This document shows positions 6,002-14,322 of a stretch of DNA of 19,447 nt, piece after piece. The stretch spans positions 1 to 19,447 of the forward strand of contig JAFADP010000186.1 of assembly GCA_023424785.1 (NCBI GenBank). Direction: 5' to 3'. The notes under the pieces were generated by a model. It was not told the DNA's origin. It was given only the letters and a program-made list of their open reading frames with translations, and did no database searches. This DNA comes from Bacillota bacterium (GTDB lineage: Bacteria; Bacillota; Clostridia; Clostridiales; Clostridiaceae). The stretch's first letter is position 1. Every line of letters starts with the position of its first letter. The position numbers and the translations under genes were made by a program.

Positions 6002-6322
6002 ATGAAGCGAAAGCAACTTAACATAATGGAAAATGTTAAGATGATAGAAAACTTAAAAGCTCAATTGTTATGTATTATAGGCGAGTTCTTTAGGTTATTA
6101 ACTAAAGGTACCAATGCAGCTCAAGGTGCTATTTTAGATTGCATTGCAGGAGCTATAATAATACTCTATGTTTTAGGACAAAAACTAGGATATCCTTTAT
6201 CAGAAATTGATTATGTAATAAAAGGTAAATTGGACTTAGGAATAAAAGCTGAAGATGAAGTTGAAAAAGAAGGAAGAAGCTTAAGTGAATTAAAAAAATA
6301 TATAAGCAATAGGAGAGATTAA
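6002..6322 (+). CDS. MazG-like family protein
   Basis: A small protein of the MazG-like family found in clostridia between rpsR and gdpP. Relatives of MazG hydrolyse nucleoside triphosphates to monophosphates, but the activity of this family is not established. The sequence shows two helical stretches, IENLKAQLLCIIGEFFRLLTKG and AAQGAILDCIAGAIIILYVLGQKLG, then a charged segment ending KEGRSLSELKKYI. I do not see an intact EExxE/ExxD metal site, so catalysis is uncertain. Start: ATG 6002, 6 bases after AGGGGTG (5989-5995), giving 106 residues; an upstream extension to 5918 lacks a ribosome binding site. It is followed after 29 bases by gdpP and probably heads that operon. Confidence 0.82.
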   Translation: MKRKQLNIMENVKMIENLKAQLLCIIGEFFRLLTKGTNAAQGAILDCIAGAIIILYVLGQKLGYPLSEIDYVIKGKLDLGIKAEDEVEKEGRSLSELKKYISNRRD

Positions 6323-6351
6323 ACAGATCTTATTTGGAGGATTGTTTTTAA

Positions 6352-8298
6352 ATGAATAGACTTAAGATATTTCAAATTTACCTTAAGCCGATATTATTAA
6401 TGTCTTTATCACTACTATTTTACTTTGGCGGACATAAAGTTGAAGGAATAATTATGTTTGGTATATATTTAGTAGAGAATTTTTATACTTTAAATTCTTA
6501 TTGGGAAAAGCAGCAAGATATATATGGATTTGCCAAGGTAATAGAAAAAAATATGAAGGAAAATGCTTGTACATTAGCTTTCCCAATTGCTATTACTAAA
6601 TATTCAGGAGAATTAATTTGGTATAATGAAAGATTTTCTAATATGGTAAATAAAAAAGATGATTTATTAGGAATGAATATAGTAAGTATTGCTAGAGGTC
6701 TTGACTTTGAGGGTTTATTAAAAAATGAAGATTCATTTTTTAAGATAGCAAAATATGAAGGAAGATCTTATAAAATATATAGTAGGAAGATAAAGAATGG
6801 TGATAAGGATATTGTTATTATATATTTTAATGAATTAAGTGAGTTAATAGAAGCAGAAAATGCAAAAGAAAGTGTAGTTTTAATAGAGGTAGATAATTTA
6901 AATGAAGTATTAGAAATTACAGAAGAGAATGATAGACCTTTATTGGTAGCAAAGATAGAGAGAACAATAAATGCATATGCTCATAAACTTAATTCTATGG
7001 TAAGGAAGTATGATAATAATAAGTATGTATTATCGGTTCAAGATAAATATATAGAAGAACAAATTGAGGAAAATTTTTTAATACTAGATGAAATATCTAA
7101 TATTAATAAAGGTAATAAATTTGAGGTAACATTAAGCATTGGAATTGGAAGAGGAGGTGCCTCTTCTATGGAAAATGATAATTTTGCAACCTTAGCCAAA
7201 GAGCTTGCACTTGGAAGAGGTGGAGATCAAGTTGTTATAAAGAACAGAGATGATATTAAGTTTTTTGGTGGTAACACTAAAGAAGTAGAGAAGAGAACAA
7301 GAGTTAGAGCTAGAGTTATATCTCATGCCCTTAAAGAGTTAATATATGAAAGTAGTAATATATATATAATAGGGCATAAGAACCCTGATATGGATTGCTT
7401 TGGGTCTGCAATAGCATTAGCATCTACAGTAGAGAAGCTTGGTAAGAAGTGCAATATTATATTAGAAGAAGGTAATGCAGCAATAGATTATTTCTTAAAT
7501 AAGTTAATTCAAGAAGAAAAGTATAAAAAAATACTAATAACAAAAGAAGAAGCTGAAAAAGAATTAGATGATGATACATTGGTGATAATCGTAGATGTGC
7601 ATAATAAGAGCTATGTGGATAATCTATCAATCGTTGAAAAAGTTAGAAAGAAGGTTATAATAGATCACCATAGACGTAGTGCAGATATAATAAGTGGAAC
7701 ATTATTAAATTATATAGAAGTATATGCATCATCTACATCAGAGTTAGTAACAGAACTTTTACAATATATTTTAGAAAGACCTAATTTATCTACAATTGAG
7801 GCTAATGGGTTATTAGCAGGTATTTATATGGATACAAAAGGATTTTCCTTTAAAACAGGAGTAAGAACTTTTGAGGCAGCATCTTTTCTAAAGAGTGAGG
7901 GAGCAGATACCATAGAAGCTAAGAAGATGGTAACTGATAATTTTGAGAGTTTTGTTAAGATTGCAGATATAATAAAGTCAGCAGAGGTAGATCCAGAAAA
8001 TAATATAGCAATAGCTATTTGTCCAAGTGATGTGAATAATGTTATTGTTGCAAAAGCTGCTGATGAGCTATTGAATATATCTGGAATATATGCTAGTTTT
8101 GTACTAGCAGAAATAGATAATTATATATATATAAGTGGAAGATCTGTTGATGATATTAATGTTCAAGTTATACTAGAAGAATTAGGTGGTGGTGGTCATA
8201 TGAATATAGCTGGTGCAAGACTTGCTGATACTAGTATGGCTGAAGCCATAGAAAAACTTAAGAATTCAATAAAAAAACATGTAAGGATAGGTGAATAG
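6352..8298 (+). CDS. gdpP: GdpP (YybT) membrane c-di-AMP phosphodiesterase
   Basis: GdpP/YybT cleaves cyclic di-AMP to pApA, thereby controlling osmolyte uptake, cell-wall stress and beta-lactam tolerance. Domains in order over 648 residues: two N-terminal membrane helices (about 11-41), a PAS-like sensor (about 75-165), a degenerate GGDEF domain (about 170-305; no GGDEF motif, consistent with the family), and a DHH/DHHA1 phosphodiesterase. The catalytic motifs are intact: HKNPDMD (H342, D346, D348), VDVHNKS, DHH (438-440) and the DHHA1 glycine motif GGGGHMNIAGA (612-622). Start: ATG 6352 after GGAGG (6336-6340). rplI starts 2 bases after its stop, implying translational coupling. The rpsR-gdpP-rplI order is conserved in Firmicutes. 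Confidence 0.96.
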   Translation: MNRLKIFQIYLKPILLMSLSLLFYFGGHKVEGIIMFGIYLVENFYTLNSYWEKQQDIYGFAKVIEKNMKENACTLAFPIAITKYSGELIWYNERFSNMVNKKDDLLGMNIVSIARGLDFEGLLKNEDSFFKIAKYEGRSYKIYSRKIKNGDKDIVIIYFNELSELIEAENAKESVVLIEVDNLNEVLEITEENDRPLLVAKIERTINAYAHKLNSMVRKYDNNKYVLSVQDKYIEEQIEENFLILDEISNINKGNKFEVTLSIGIGRGGASSMENDNFATLAKELALGRGGDQVVIKNRDDIKFFGGNTKEVEKRTRVRARVISHALKELIYESSNIYIIGHKNPDMDCFGSAIALASTVEKLGKKCNIILEEGNAAIDYFLNKLIQEEKYKKILITKEEAEKELDDDTLVIIVDVHNKSYVDNLSIVEKVRKKVIIDHHRRSADIISGTLLNYIEVYASSTSELVTELLQYILERPNLSTIEANGLLAGIYMDTKGFSFKTGVRTFEAASFLKSEGADTIEAKKMVTDNFESFVKIADIIKSAEVDPENNIAIAICPSDVNNVIVAKAADELLNISGIYASFVLAEIDNYIYISGRSVDDINVQVILEELGGGGHMNIAGARLADTSMAEAIEKLKNSIKKHVRIGE

Positions 8299-8300
8299 TA

Positions 8301-8747
8301 ATGAAAGTTATATTATTACAAGACGTTAAAAAGATAGGTAAAAAAGGAGAAGTTATAAATACATCAGATGGATATGCAAGAAACTTTTTATTTCCTAGAA
8401 AGTTAGCACAAGAAGCTACAGAAGCAAATCTTCATATTCTTAACAATAAAAAAGAAAATGAAAGAAAACAAAAGTTAGCTGAAATGGAAGCTGCTCAAGC
8501 TTTAGCTAAAGAATTAAAAGGAAAAGAAATAAAGATAACAGCTAAGACAGGTGAAAGTAGTAAACTTTTTGGTGCAATAACTAGCAAAGATGTAGCACAA
8601 TTAATAAAAACACAATATAAAGTAGAAGTAGATAAGAAGAAAATTGTGATGGATACAATAAAAGTAGCAGGAACTTATGATATTGAAATCAAACTATACC
8701 CTGAAGTTTCAACAAAAATGGTTGTTGTTATCGTTCCATCAAACTAG
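8301..8747 (+). CDS. rplI: 50S ribosomal protein L9
   Basis: Ribosomal protein L9, two globular RNA-binding domains joined by a long helix. The signature MKVILLQDVKKIGKKGEV with GYARNFLFPRKLA is unmistakable. The connecting helix runs from about 45 to 75, and the C-terminal domain includes TGESSKLFGAITSKDVA. Length 148 residues is normal. Start: ATG 8301, 2 bases after the gdpP stop, with AGGATAGGTGA inside the end of gdpP as ribosome binding site. lonC follows after 11 bases. Confidence 0.98.
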   Translation: MKVILLQDVKKIGKKGEVINTSDGYARNFLFPRKLAQEATEANLHILNNKKENERKQKLAEMEAAQALAKELKGKEIKITAKTGESSKLFGAITSKDVAQLIKTQYKVEVDKKKIVMDTIKVAGTYDIEIKLYPEVSTKMVVVIVPSN

Positions 8748-8758
8748 GAGGGATAAGT

Positions 8759-10684
8759 TTGGACTTAAAAGGGAAAGAAGAATTTTTAAATCTTATATTA
8801 GAAAATGGTATATCATGTGAATTACAAATAGAAGCCTTGTTAGATAATATAGAGAGTTATATTGATAAAGGGGCTGTTAGAGGAAGGGTAGTAAAATTTA
8901 AACTTCAAAGGTATATGAAATCTGATAATATATGTGAGAAGGCATATGCTTTATTAATGATAGCATCAGATGGGAAAGAGGACCTAGGTATACCTAAAGA
9001 AGATGAACTTAAAGAACGATTAGAATTATGTATTAAACATATATTAAATGAGATTGCAGCAAGAGTAGTAAAGCAAGAAATTGATAGAAAAGTAGAGATT
9101 GCAATATTAGAAAAGCAAGAAAAGTATATTGATGAAATTAGAGCTTCTATTATAAAGAAACAAAATGGTATAGAAAATAAAAAGACAAAAAAGAAATATG
9201 AAGACTTAGTTAATTTAGATAAAAAAGTAACTAATAAAAATATTATGAGCTTTGTAAGACCAGAATCGTTGGATGAAGTTGTTGGACAGGAGAGAGCAGT
9301 AAAATCTCTTATATCAAAGTTATCATCACCATATCCTCAACATATTATTCTTTATGGACCTCCTGGGGTAGGAAAAACAACTGCAGCAAGACTTGCACTG
9401 CAAGAGGCTAAAAAGTTAATATTTACTCCATTTGATGAAGAGTCAAAATTTGTTGAGGTTGATGGAACAACTTTAAGATGGGATCCTAGAGAGATTACTA
9501 ATCCATTATTAGGATCAGTTCATGATCCTATATATCAAGGAACTAAGAGAGATTTAGCAGAGATAGGAATTCCTGAGCCAAAACCAGGTTTAGTAACAGA
9601 GGCACATGGAGGAATATTATTTATAGACGAAATAGGAGAATTAGATAATATACTTCAAAATAAATTATTAAAGGTTCTTGAAGATAAAAGAGTTGAATTT
9701 TCATCATCATATTATGATCCAGATGATGAAAATATACCTAAGTATATAAAATATTTATTTGATAATGGAGCTCCAGCAGATTTTGTATTAATTGGAGCTA
9801 CAACTAGAGATCCTTCTGAAATTAATCCAGCATTAAGATCAAGATGTACAGAAGTTTATTTCGAACCATTATCATCAACTGATATAGAGGATATTGTAAA
9901 AAATGCAGCTAAAAAATTAAATGTAGAGCTTGAAGAAGGTGTACCGGAGTTAATTAGTAGATATACTATAGAAGGTAGAAAGGCTGTAAATATATTAACG
10001 GATTCATATGGATTTGCTTTATATACTCAAAAGAGAGCAGAATCAGGTGGATTTAAAATAAAGCTAAGGGATGTAGAAGAAGTAATAGCAGTAGGTAGAT
10101 ATGTTCCTTATGAAAGATTATCAAATACAGAGAATCTAGAAGTAGGTCATGTATATGGGTTAGGTGTTTCAGGATTTATAGGTTCTACTATGGAGATAGA
10201 AGCAACTGCATTCCCTACTAAGAAAAAAGGTGCTGGGAGTGTAAGATTTAACGATACTGCAGGTTCTATGGCAAAGGATTCAGTATATAATGCTGCATCA
10301 GTTATTAGAAAGTTTACAGATAAGGATATTAAGGATTACGATATTCATGTAAATATTGTAGGTGGAGGAAAGGTCGATGGGCCTTCAGCAGGAGCTGCAA
10401 TAACAATATGTATTTTAAGTGCATTAATGGATAAACCTATAAGACAAGATATTGCAATTACCGGTGAGATATCGCTAAATGGGAAAATTAAGCCTGTAGG
10501 CGGAATATTTGAGAAGATTTATGGAGCTAGAAGAAATGGCATAAAACTAGCATTAGTTCCAAAAGATAATGAAAATGAAATTCCACATGGTTTAAAAGAT
10601 ATAGAAGTTGCAACAGTAAGAAATATAGAGGAATTATTCAAATTTGCATTTAAGGATAATATATTAGATATTGCGTGTAAATAA
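8759..10684 (+). CDS. lonC: LonC-type ATP-dependent protease of endospore formers
   Basis: A Lon-family AAA+ serine protease of the LonC type found in endospore-forming bacteria. It lacks the long N-terminal substrate domain of classical Lon (641 residues against about 770-800), having instead a charged helical N-terminus (about 1-160). AAA+ motifs: Walker A GPPGVGKT (200-207), Walker B LFIDEIGE (D290, E291) and the sensor/arginine region NPALRSRCTE. The C-terminal Lon protease domain carries the catalytic dyad S543 (GPSAG) and K586 (FEKIYGA), spaced 43 residues apart as in Lon. Start: TTG 8759 after TAGGAGGG. It sits between rplI and dnaB in a housekeeping operon; a sporulation role comes from family distribution, not from a promoter I can see. 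Confidence 0.92.
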   Translation: MDLKGKEEFLNLILENGISCELQIEALLDNIESYIDKGAVRGRVVKFKLQRYMKSDNICEKAYALLMIASDGKEDLGIPKEDELKERLELCIKHILNEIAARVVKQEIDRKVEIAILEKQEKYIDEIRASIIKKQNGIENKKTKKKYEDLVNLDKKVTNKNIMSFVRPESLDEVVGQERAVKSLISKLSSPYPQHIILYGPPGVGKTTAARLALQEAKKLIFTPFDEESKFVEVDGTTLRWDPREITNPLLGSVHDPIYQGTKRDLAEIGIPEPKPGLVTEAHGGILFIDEIGELDNILQNKLLKVLEDKRVEFSSSYYDPDDENIPKYIKYLFDNGAPADFVLIGATTRDPSEINPALRSRCTEVYFEPLSSTDIEDIVKNAAKKLNVELEEGVPELISRYTIEGRKAVNILTDSYGFALYTQKRAESGGFKIKLRDVEEVIAVGRYVPYERLSNTENLEVGHVYGLGVSGFIGSTMEIEATAFPTKKKGAGSVRFNDTAGSMAKDSVYNAASVIRKFTDKDIKDYDIHVNIVGGGKVDGPSAGAAITICILSALMDKPIRQDIAITGEISLNGKIKPVGGIFEKIYGARRNGIKLALVPKDNENEIPHGLKDIEVATVRNIEELFKFAFKDNILDIACK

Positions 10685-10707
10685 TTAAAGAAAGGAGAGT
10701 TATTTTT

Positions 10708-12042
10708 TTGGACGCTCCAATAATGAGAAGCCTGCCTCAAAGTATAGAAGCAGAACAATCTGTTATAGGTTCTATGATAATAGATAAGAATGCAATAGTT
10801 GAGGCATTAGAAAAATTACAAGAAGAAGATTTTTATAGAGATGGTCATAAAGTTTTATTTAGGGCCATCTCTGAAATGTTTAAAGATGATATGGCAGTTG
10901 ATTTGATTACGCTGCTTGAATATTTAAAGTCTAATGATAAATTAGATAAGGCTGGTGGAGTAACATATGTAACAGAAATAAGTTCATCAGTACTAACTAT
11001 AGCTAATTTATCTGCTTACATAAAAATAGTAAAAGAAAAAGCTACGTTAAGACGTTTAATAAAAGCATCTACATCCATAATAGAAGATAGCTATAATAAG
11101 CAAGGCGATGTAGAAAGTGTTCTTGAAGGTGCTGAAAAGAGAATATTTGATATTGCAGAAAAGAAAAGTAGCAGTGATTTTGAAGCATTAAATACAGTAT
11201 TAGAAAGAGGATTTCTTCAAATAGAAAAACTTTTTAATAATAAAGGTGAAATTACTGGTGTTAGTTCAGGTATTATTGACTTAGATGCAAAAACATCAGG
11301 TTTCCAAAAAGGAGATATGGTTCTTATAGCTGCAAGACCTTCAATGGGAAAGACAACATTTGCTCTTAACATAGCAGAGCATGCTGCATTAAGAGAAGGA
11401 AAAAGTGTAGTAATATTCTCTTTGGAAATGTCTAAAGAGCAATTAGCATATAAGTTATTATGTTCAGAAGCTAATGTAGATATGTTAAAGTTAAGAACAG
11501 GAGCTTTAGAAGATAAGGATTGGGAAAACATAGCTAGAGCAACAGGACCTTTATCAAGGGCTAAAATCTTTATTGATGATACTGCTGGTATGAGTGTTAT
11601 GGAAATGAAGTCTAAGTGTAGAAGATTAAAGATTGAACATGGAATTGATTTAATACTTATAGATTACTTACAGTTAATGTCTGGATCTGCAAGTGAAAGC
11701 AGGCAACAAGAAGTATCTGAAATATCAAGATCAATTAAAGCTTTAGCTAAAGAGATGGAATGTCCTGTAATAGCGTTATCACAGTTATCTCGTGCTCCAG
11801 AACAAAGAGCAGACCATAGACCTATGCTATCAGATTTAAGAGAATCTGGATCTATAGAACAGGATGCTGACTTAGTTATGTTCTTATATAGAGATGAGTA
11901 CTATAATAAAGAAACAGAAGATACAAATGTAGCAGAATGTATTATAGCAAAGCAAAGAAATGGCCCAGTTGGAACTGTAAAAATGGCATGGCTTGGTCAA
12001 TTCAGTAAATTTGGTAATTTAGATATTACTCGTAATGATTAA
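10708..12042 (+). CDS. dnaB: Replicative DNA helicase DnaB
   Basis: The hexameric replicative helicase (named DnaC in Bacillus subtilis), which unwinds duplex DNA at the fork and recruits primase. The N-terminal domain begins MRSLPQSIEAEQSVIGSM, and the RecA-like motor has Walker A ARPSMGKTT (S212-T217), EMSKEQLAYKLL, Walker B LILIDYLQLM (D319) and the end RNGPVGTVKMAW. Length 444 residues is typical. Start: TTG 10708 about 8 bases after AAGGAGAG; an ATG five codons later (10723) is the alternative. It lies 23 bases after lonC and 20 before proC, in the same direction. A DnaC-like ATPase that could load it is encoded at the right end of the window. Confidence 0.97.
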   Translation: MDAPIMRSLPQSIEAEQSVIGSMIIDKNAIVEALEKLQEEDFYRDGHKVLFRAISEMFKDDMAVDLITLLEYLKSNDKLDKAGGVTYVTEISSSVLTIANLSAYIKIVKEKATLRRLIKASTSIIEDSYNKQGDVESVLEGAEKRIFDIAEKKSSSDFEALNTVLERGFLQIEKLFNNKGEITGVSSGIIDLDAKTSGFQKGDMVLIAARPSMGKTTFALNIAEHAALREGKSVVIFSLEMSKEQLAYKLLCSEANVDMLKLRTGALEDKDWENIARATGPLSRAKIFIDDTAGMSVMEMKSKCRRLKIEHGIDLILIDYLQLMSGSASESRQQEVSEISRSIKALAKEMECPVIALSQLSRAPEQRADHRPMLSDLRESGSIEQDADLVMFLYRDEYYNKETEDTNVAECIIAKQRNGPVGTVKMAWLGQFSKFGNLDITRND

Positions 12043-12062
12043 TTAAATTGGGGGCAATAAAA

Positions 12063-12863
12063 ATGGATAAAAAAATAGGTTTTATAGGCTGTGGAAATAT
12101 GGGCAGTGCTATGGTAGGCGGATTAATTAAATCAGGTTTTAGTAATAAAAAAGATATAATAATCTCTACTAGAAGTAAAGAATCTGCAGATAAAATAAAA
12201 AATGAATTCGAAGTTAATGTAACTATTGATAATAAGGAAGTAGTGAGAAATTCAGACATATTAGTATTAGCAGTAAAACCTAATATGTATAAAGAAGTTG
12301 TAGAACAATTAAAAGAAGAAATTACTAAAGATAAACTTATAATAACTATAGCTGCTGGTATAAGTATAGAAAATATAGAAGCATGGCTAGGTGAAGATAT
12401 TAAGGTTATAAGAACTATGCCTAATACACCAGCACTTGTTGGAGAAGCTATGTCAGCTGTTTGTGCCAATAAAAATGTGTCTAAGGATGAGTTAGAATAT
12501 ACTATAGGTATGTTTTCTAGTTTTGGAGAATGTGTAGAGCTTGCTGAAAAAGACTTTCATGGATTTACTGCATTATGTGGGTCATCACCAGCTTATGTAT
12601 TTATGTTTATAGAGGCTATGGCAGATGGTGCTGTTAAGTTAGGTATACCAAGAGCTAAGGCTTATAAGATGGCAGCACAAAGTGTATTAGGTTCAGCTAA
12701 GATGGTGCTTGATACATGTAAGCATCCAGGAGAACTTAAAGATATGGTATGTTCACCAGCAGGAACAACAATAGATGCTGTTGTATCCTTAGAGAAGTCA
12801 GGATTTAGAAATTCAGTAATTGAAGCAGTAATAAAATGTGCAGAAAAATCAAAATCAATGTAA
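12063..12863 (+). CDS. proC: Pyrroline-5-carboxylate reductase
   Basis: ProC reduces 1-pyrroline-5-carboxylate to proline with NAD(P)H in the cytoplasm. The N-terminal Rossmann motif IGFIGCGNMGSAM, VLAVKPNMYKEVVEQL, IRTMPNTPALVGEAMSAV and the C-terminal helical domain with LCGSSPAYVFMFIEAMADGAVKLGI and HPGELKDMVCSPAGTTI are all diagnostic. Start: ATG 12063, 8 bases after GGGGG (12050-12054), giving 266 residues; a TTG at 12048 is in frame but overlaps that ribosome binding site. It follows dnaB by 20 bases and ends the operon at a terminator. No other proline genes are nearby, so its place here looks like an independent insertion into the replication/ribosome gene string. Confidence 0.96.
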   Translation: MDKKIGFIGCGNMGSAMVGGLIKSGFSNKKDIIISTRSKESADKIKNEFEVNVTIDNKEVVRNSDILVLAVKPNMYKEVVEQLKEEITKDKLIITIAAGISIENIEAWLGEDIKVIRTMPNTPALVGEAMSAVCANKNVSKDELEYTIGMFSSFGECVELAEKDFHGFTALCGSSPAYVFMFIEAMADGAVKLGIPRAKAYKMAAQSVLGSAKMVLDTCKHPGELKDMVCSPAGTTIDAVVSLEKSGFRNSVIEAVIKCAEKSKSM

Positions 12864-12910
12864 CTAGACTTTAATTTTTATATTTAAATAAAGTGAACTT
12901 GATAAAAATA

Positions 12911-12953
12911 AAAGTAGTGATATTCACAGGTTGAAATATCACTACTTTTTTCT
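12911..12953. terminator. Bidirectional terminator between proC and malic enzyme
   Basis: AAAGTAGTGATATT (12911-12924) pairs perfectly with AATATCACTACTTT (12935-12948) around a 10-base loop. A-rich sequence on the left and T-rich on the right allow use in both directions, serving proC and the convergent malic enzyme gene. Confidence 0.87.
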
Positions 12954-12965
12954 TTAATAAATATA

Positions 12966-14138
12966 TTATATTTTATTAACTCCAGATTTAATTGCAGCAG
13001 TTTTAACAGCTTCAGCAACAGCTTTTTGAACATTTAAATCAAAAGCTTTTGGGATTATGTTCTCTGGGCATAAATCTTTATCATCAATAGAATTTGCAAT
13101 AGCATATGCTGCTGCAACCTTCATTTCTTCATTTATTTCACTAGCTCTAACATCTAAAGCACCTCTAAATATTCCAGGGAATGCTAGAACGTTATTTATT
13201 TGATTTGGAAAATCTGAACGACCAGTACCTACAACTCTTGCTCCAGCATCTAAAGCATCTTGTGGGAATATTTCAGGTGTTGGGTTAGCCATAGCAAATA
13301 TTATTGAATCTTCATTCATTGAAGCAACCATTTCTTTAGAAACTATATTTGGTGCAGATACTCCTATAAATACATCAGCATTTTTAATTGCATCTTTTAA
13401 TAATCCAGTTTCTTTATTTGGATTTGTAATTTTAGCAAGTTCTTTTAAATTATCATTTGCTAAGTTTGCACCTTCATGTATAACACCATTAATATCACAC
13501 ATAACTATGTTTTTAACACCAGAAGCAAGAAGTAACTTACAAATTGCAGTACCTGCAGAACCAGCACCATTAATTACTACTTTTAAGTTATGTAGCTCCT
13601 TATTAACTACCTTTAAGGCATTAATTATACCAGAAAGAACAACTATAGCAGTACCATGTTGATCATCATGGAAAACTGGAATGTCTAATCTTTCTTTAAG
13701 TCTACTTTCTATTTCAAAACATCTTGGTGCAGAAATATCTTCAAGATTTATACCACCTAATGATGGTGCAATTCTTACTATAGTTTCAACTATTTCATCA
13801 ACATCCTTTGTGTCAAGAACAATTGGGAATGCATCAACATCAGCAAATTCCTTAAATAGTACACATTTTCCTTCCATAACTGGCAATGAAGCTAAAGGTC
13901 CTATATCTCCTAAACCAAGTACAGCTGTACCATCAGAGATTACTGCTACATTGTTCCATTTTCTAGTATATACATATGCTTTTGATGGATCTTTATGAAT
14001 TTCTCTACATGGTTCAGCAACACCTGGAGTATAAGCTAAGCTTAAATCTTTAGAATTGTTTATTGTACATCTTGAATTAATAGAAACCTTTCCTTTTAAT
14101 TCTTCATGATATTTTAAGGATTCTTCATATATATTCAT
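12966..14138 (-). CDS. NAD(P)-dependent malic enzyme
   Basis: Malic enzyme oxidatively decarboxylates malate to pyruvate and CO2, producing NAD(P)H. The 390-residue protein is the short bacterial form without a phosphotransacetylase-like extension. Key residues are present: the catalytic tyrosine in AYTPGVAEPC (Y36), lysine in MEGKCVLF (K91), metal ligands E133, D134 (LEDISAP) and D159 (FHDDQHGTA), and the nucleotide-binding GAGSAG (191-196). I cannot judge NAD versus NADP preference. Start: ATG at 14138 after AAAAGGAGATG on the minus strand. It is a single-gene transcript with a near-consensus promoter (14205-14233) and a shared terminator, divergent from purA. Confidence 0.95.
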   Translation of the reverse strand: MNIYEESLKYHEELKGKVSINSRCTINNSKDLSLAYTPGVAEPCREIHKDPSKAYVYTRKWNNVAVISDGTAVLGLGDIGPLASLPVMEGKCVLFKEFADVDAFPIVLDTKDVDEIVETIVRIAPSLGGINLEDISAPRCFEIESRLKERLDIPVFHDDQHGTAIVVLSGIINALKVVNKELHNLKVVINGAGSAGTAICKLLLASGVKNIVMCDINGVIHEGANLANDNLKELAKITNPNKETGLLKDAIKNADVFIGVSAPNIVSKEMVASMNEDSIIFAMANPTPEIFPQDALDAGARVVGTGRSDFPNQINNVLAFPGIFRGALDVRASEINEEMKVAAAYAIANSIDDKDLCPENIIPKAFDLNVQKAVAEAVKTAAIKSGVNKI

Positions 14139-14204
14139 TTTTACATCTCCTTTTCTAAATAACTTTTTAACTTTTTGGAATATTAGTTATTGTAAGATAA
14201 TTAT

Positions 14205-14233
14205 ATTATACGAATTATTCCTATATTTTGCAA
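14205..14233 (-). promoter_or_regulatory. Promoter of the malic enzyme gene
   Basis: On the minus strand TTGCAA (14233-14228), a 17-base spacer and a perfect TATAAT (14210-14205). The leader would be about 60 bases. Confidence 0.7.
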
Positions 14234-14252
14234 AAAATTATTCGACATACAG

Positions 14253-14281
14253 TTGACCAAAAGGTTTCATTTTGTTAGTAT
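14253..14281 (+). promoter_or_regulatory. Promoter of purA
   Basis: TTGACC (14253-14258), a 17-base spacer and TAGTAT (14276-14281). Transcription would begin about 35 bases before the purA start. The -35 elements of this and the divergent malic enzyme promoter lie 19 bases apart, so the two promoters are back to back. Confidence 0.6.
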
Positions 14282-14322
14282 GAAAGATGGAGTAAGGAGA
14301 TTTTCACAAGGAGGCAGAGTAT

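Noticed and set aside
14139..14322. Riboswitch or PurR-type operator ahead of purA
   Set aside because: I found no purine-riboswitch core or recognisable PurBox pair; two ordinary back-to-back promoters explain the region.
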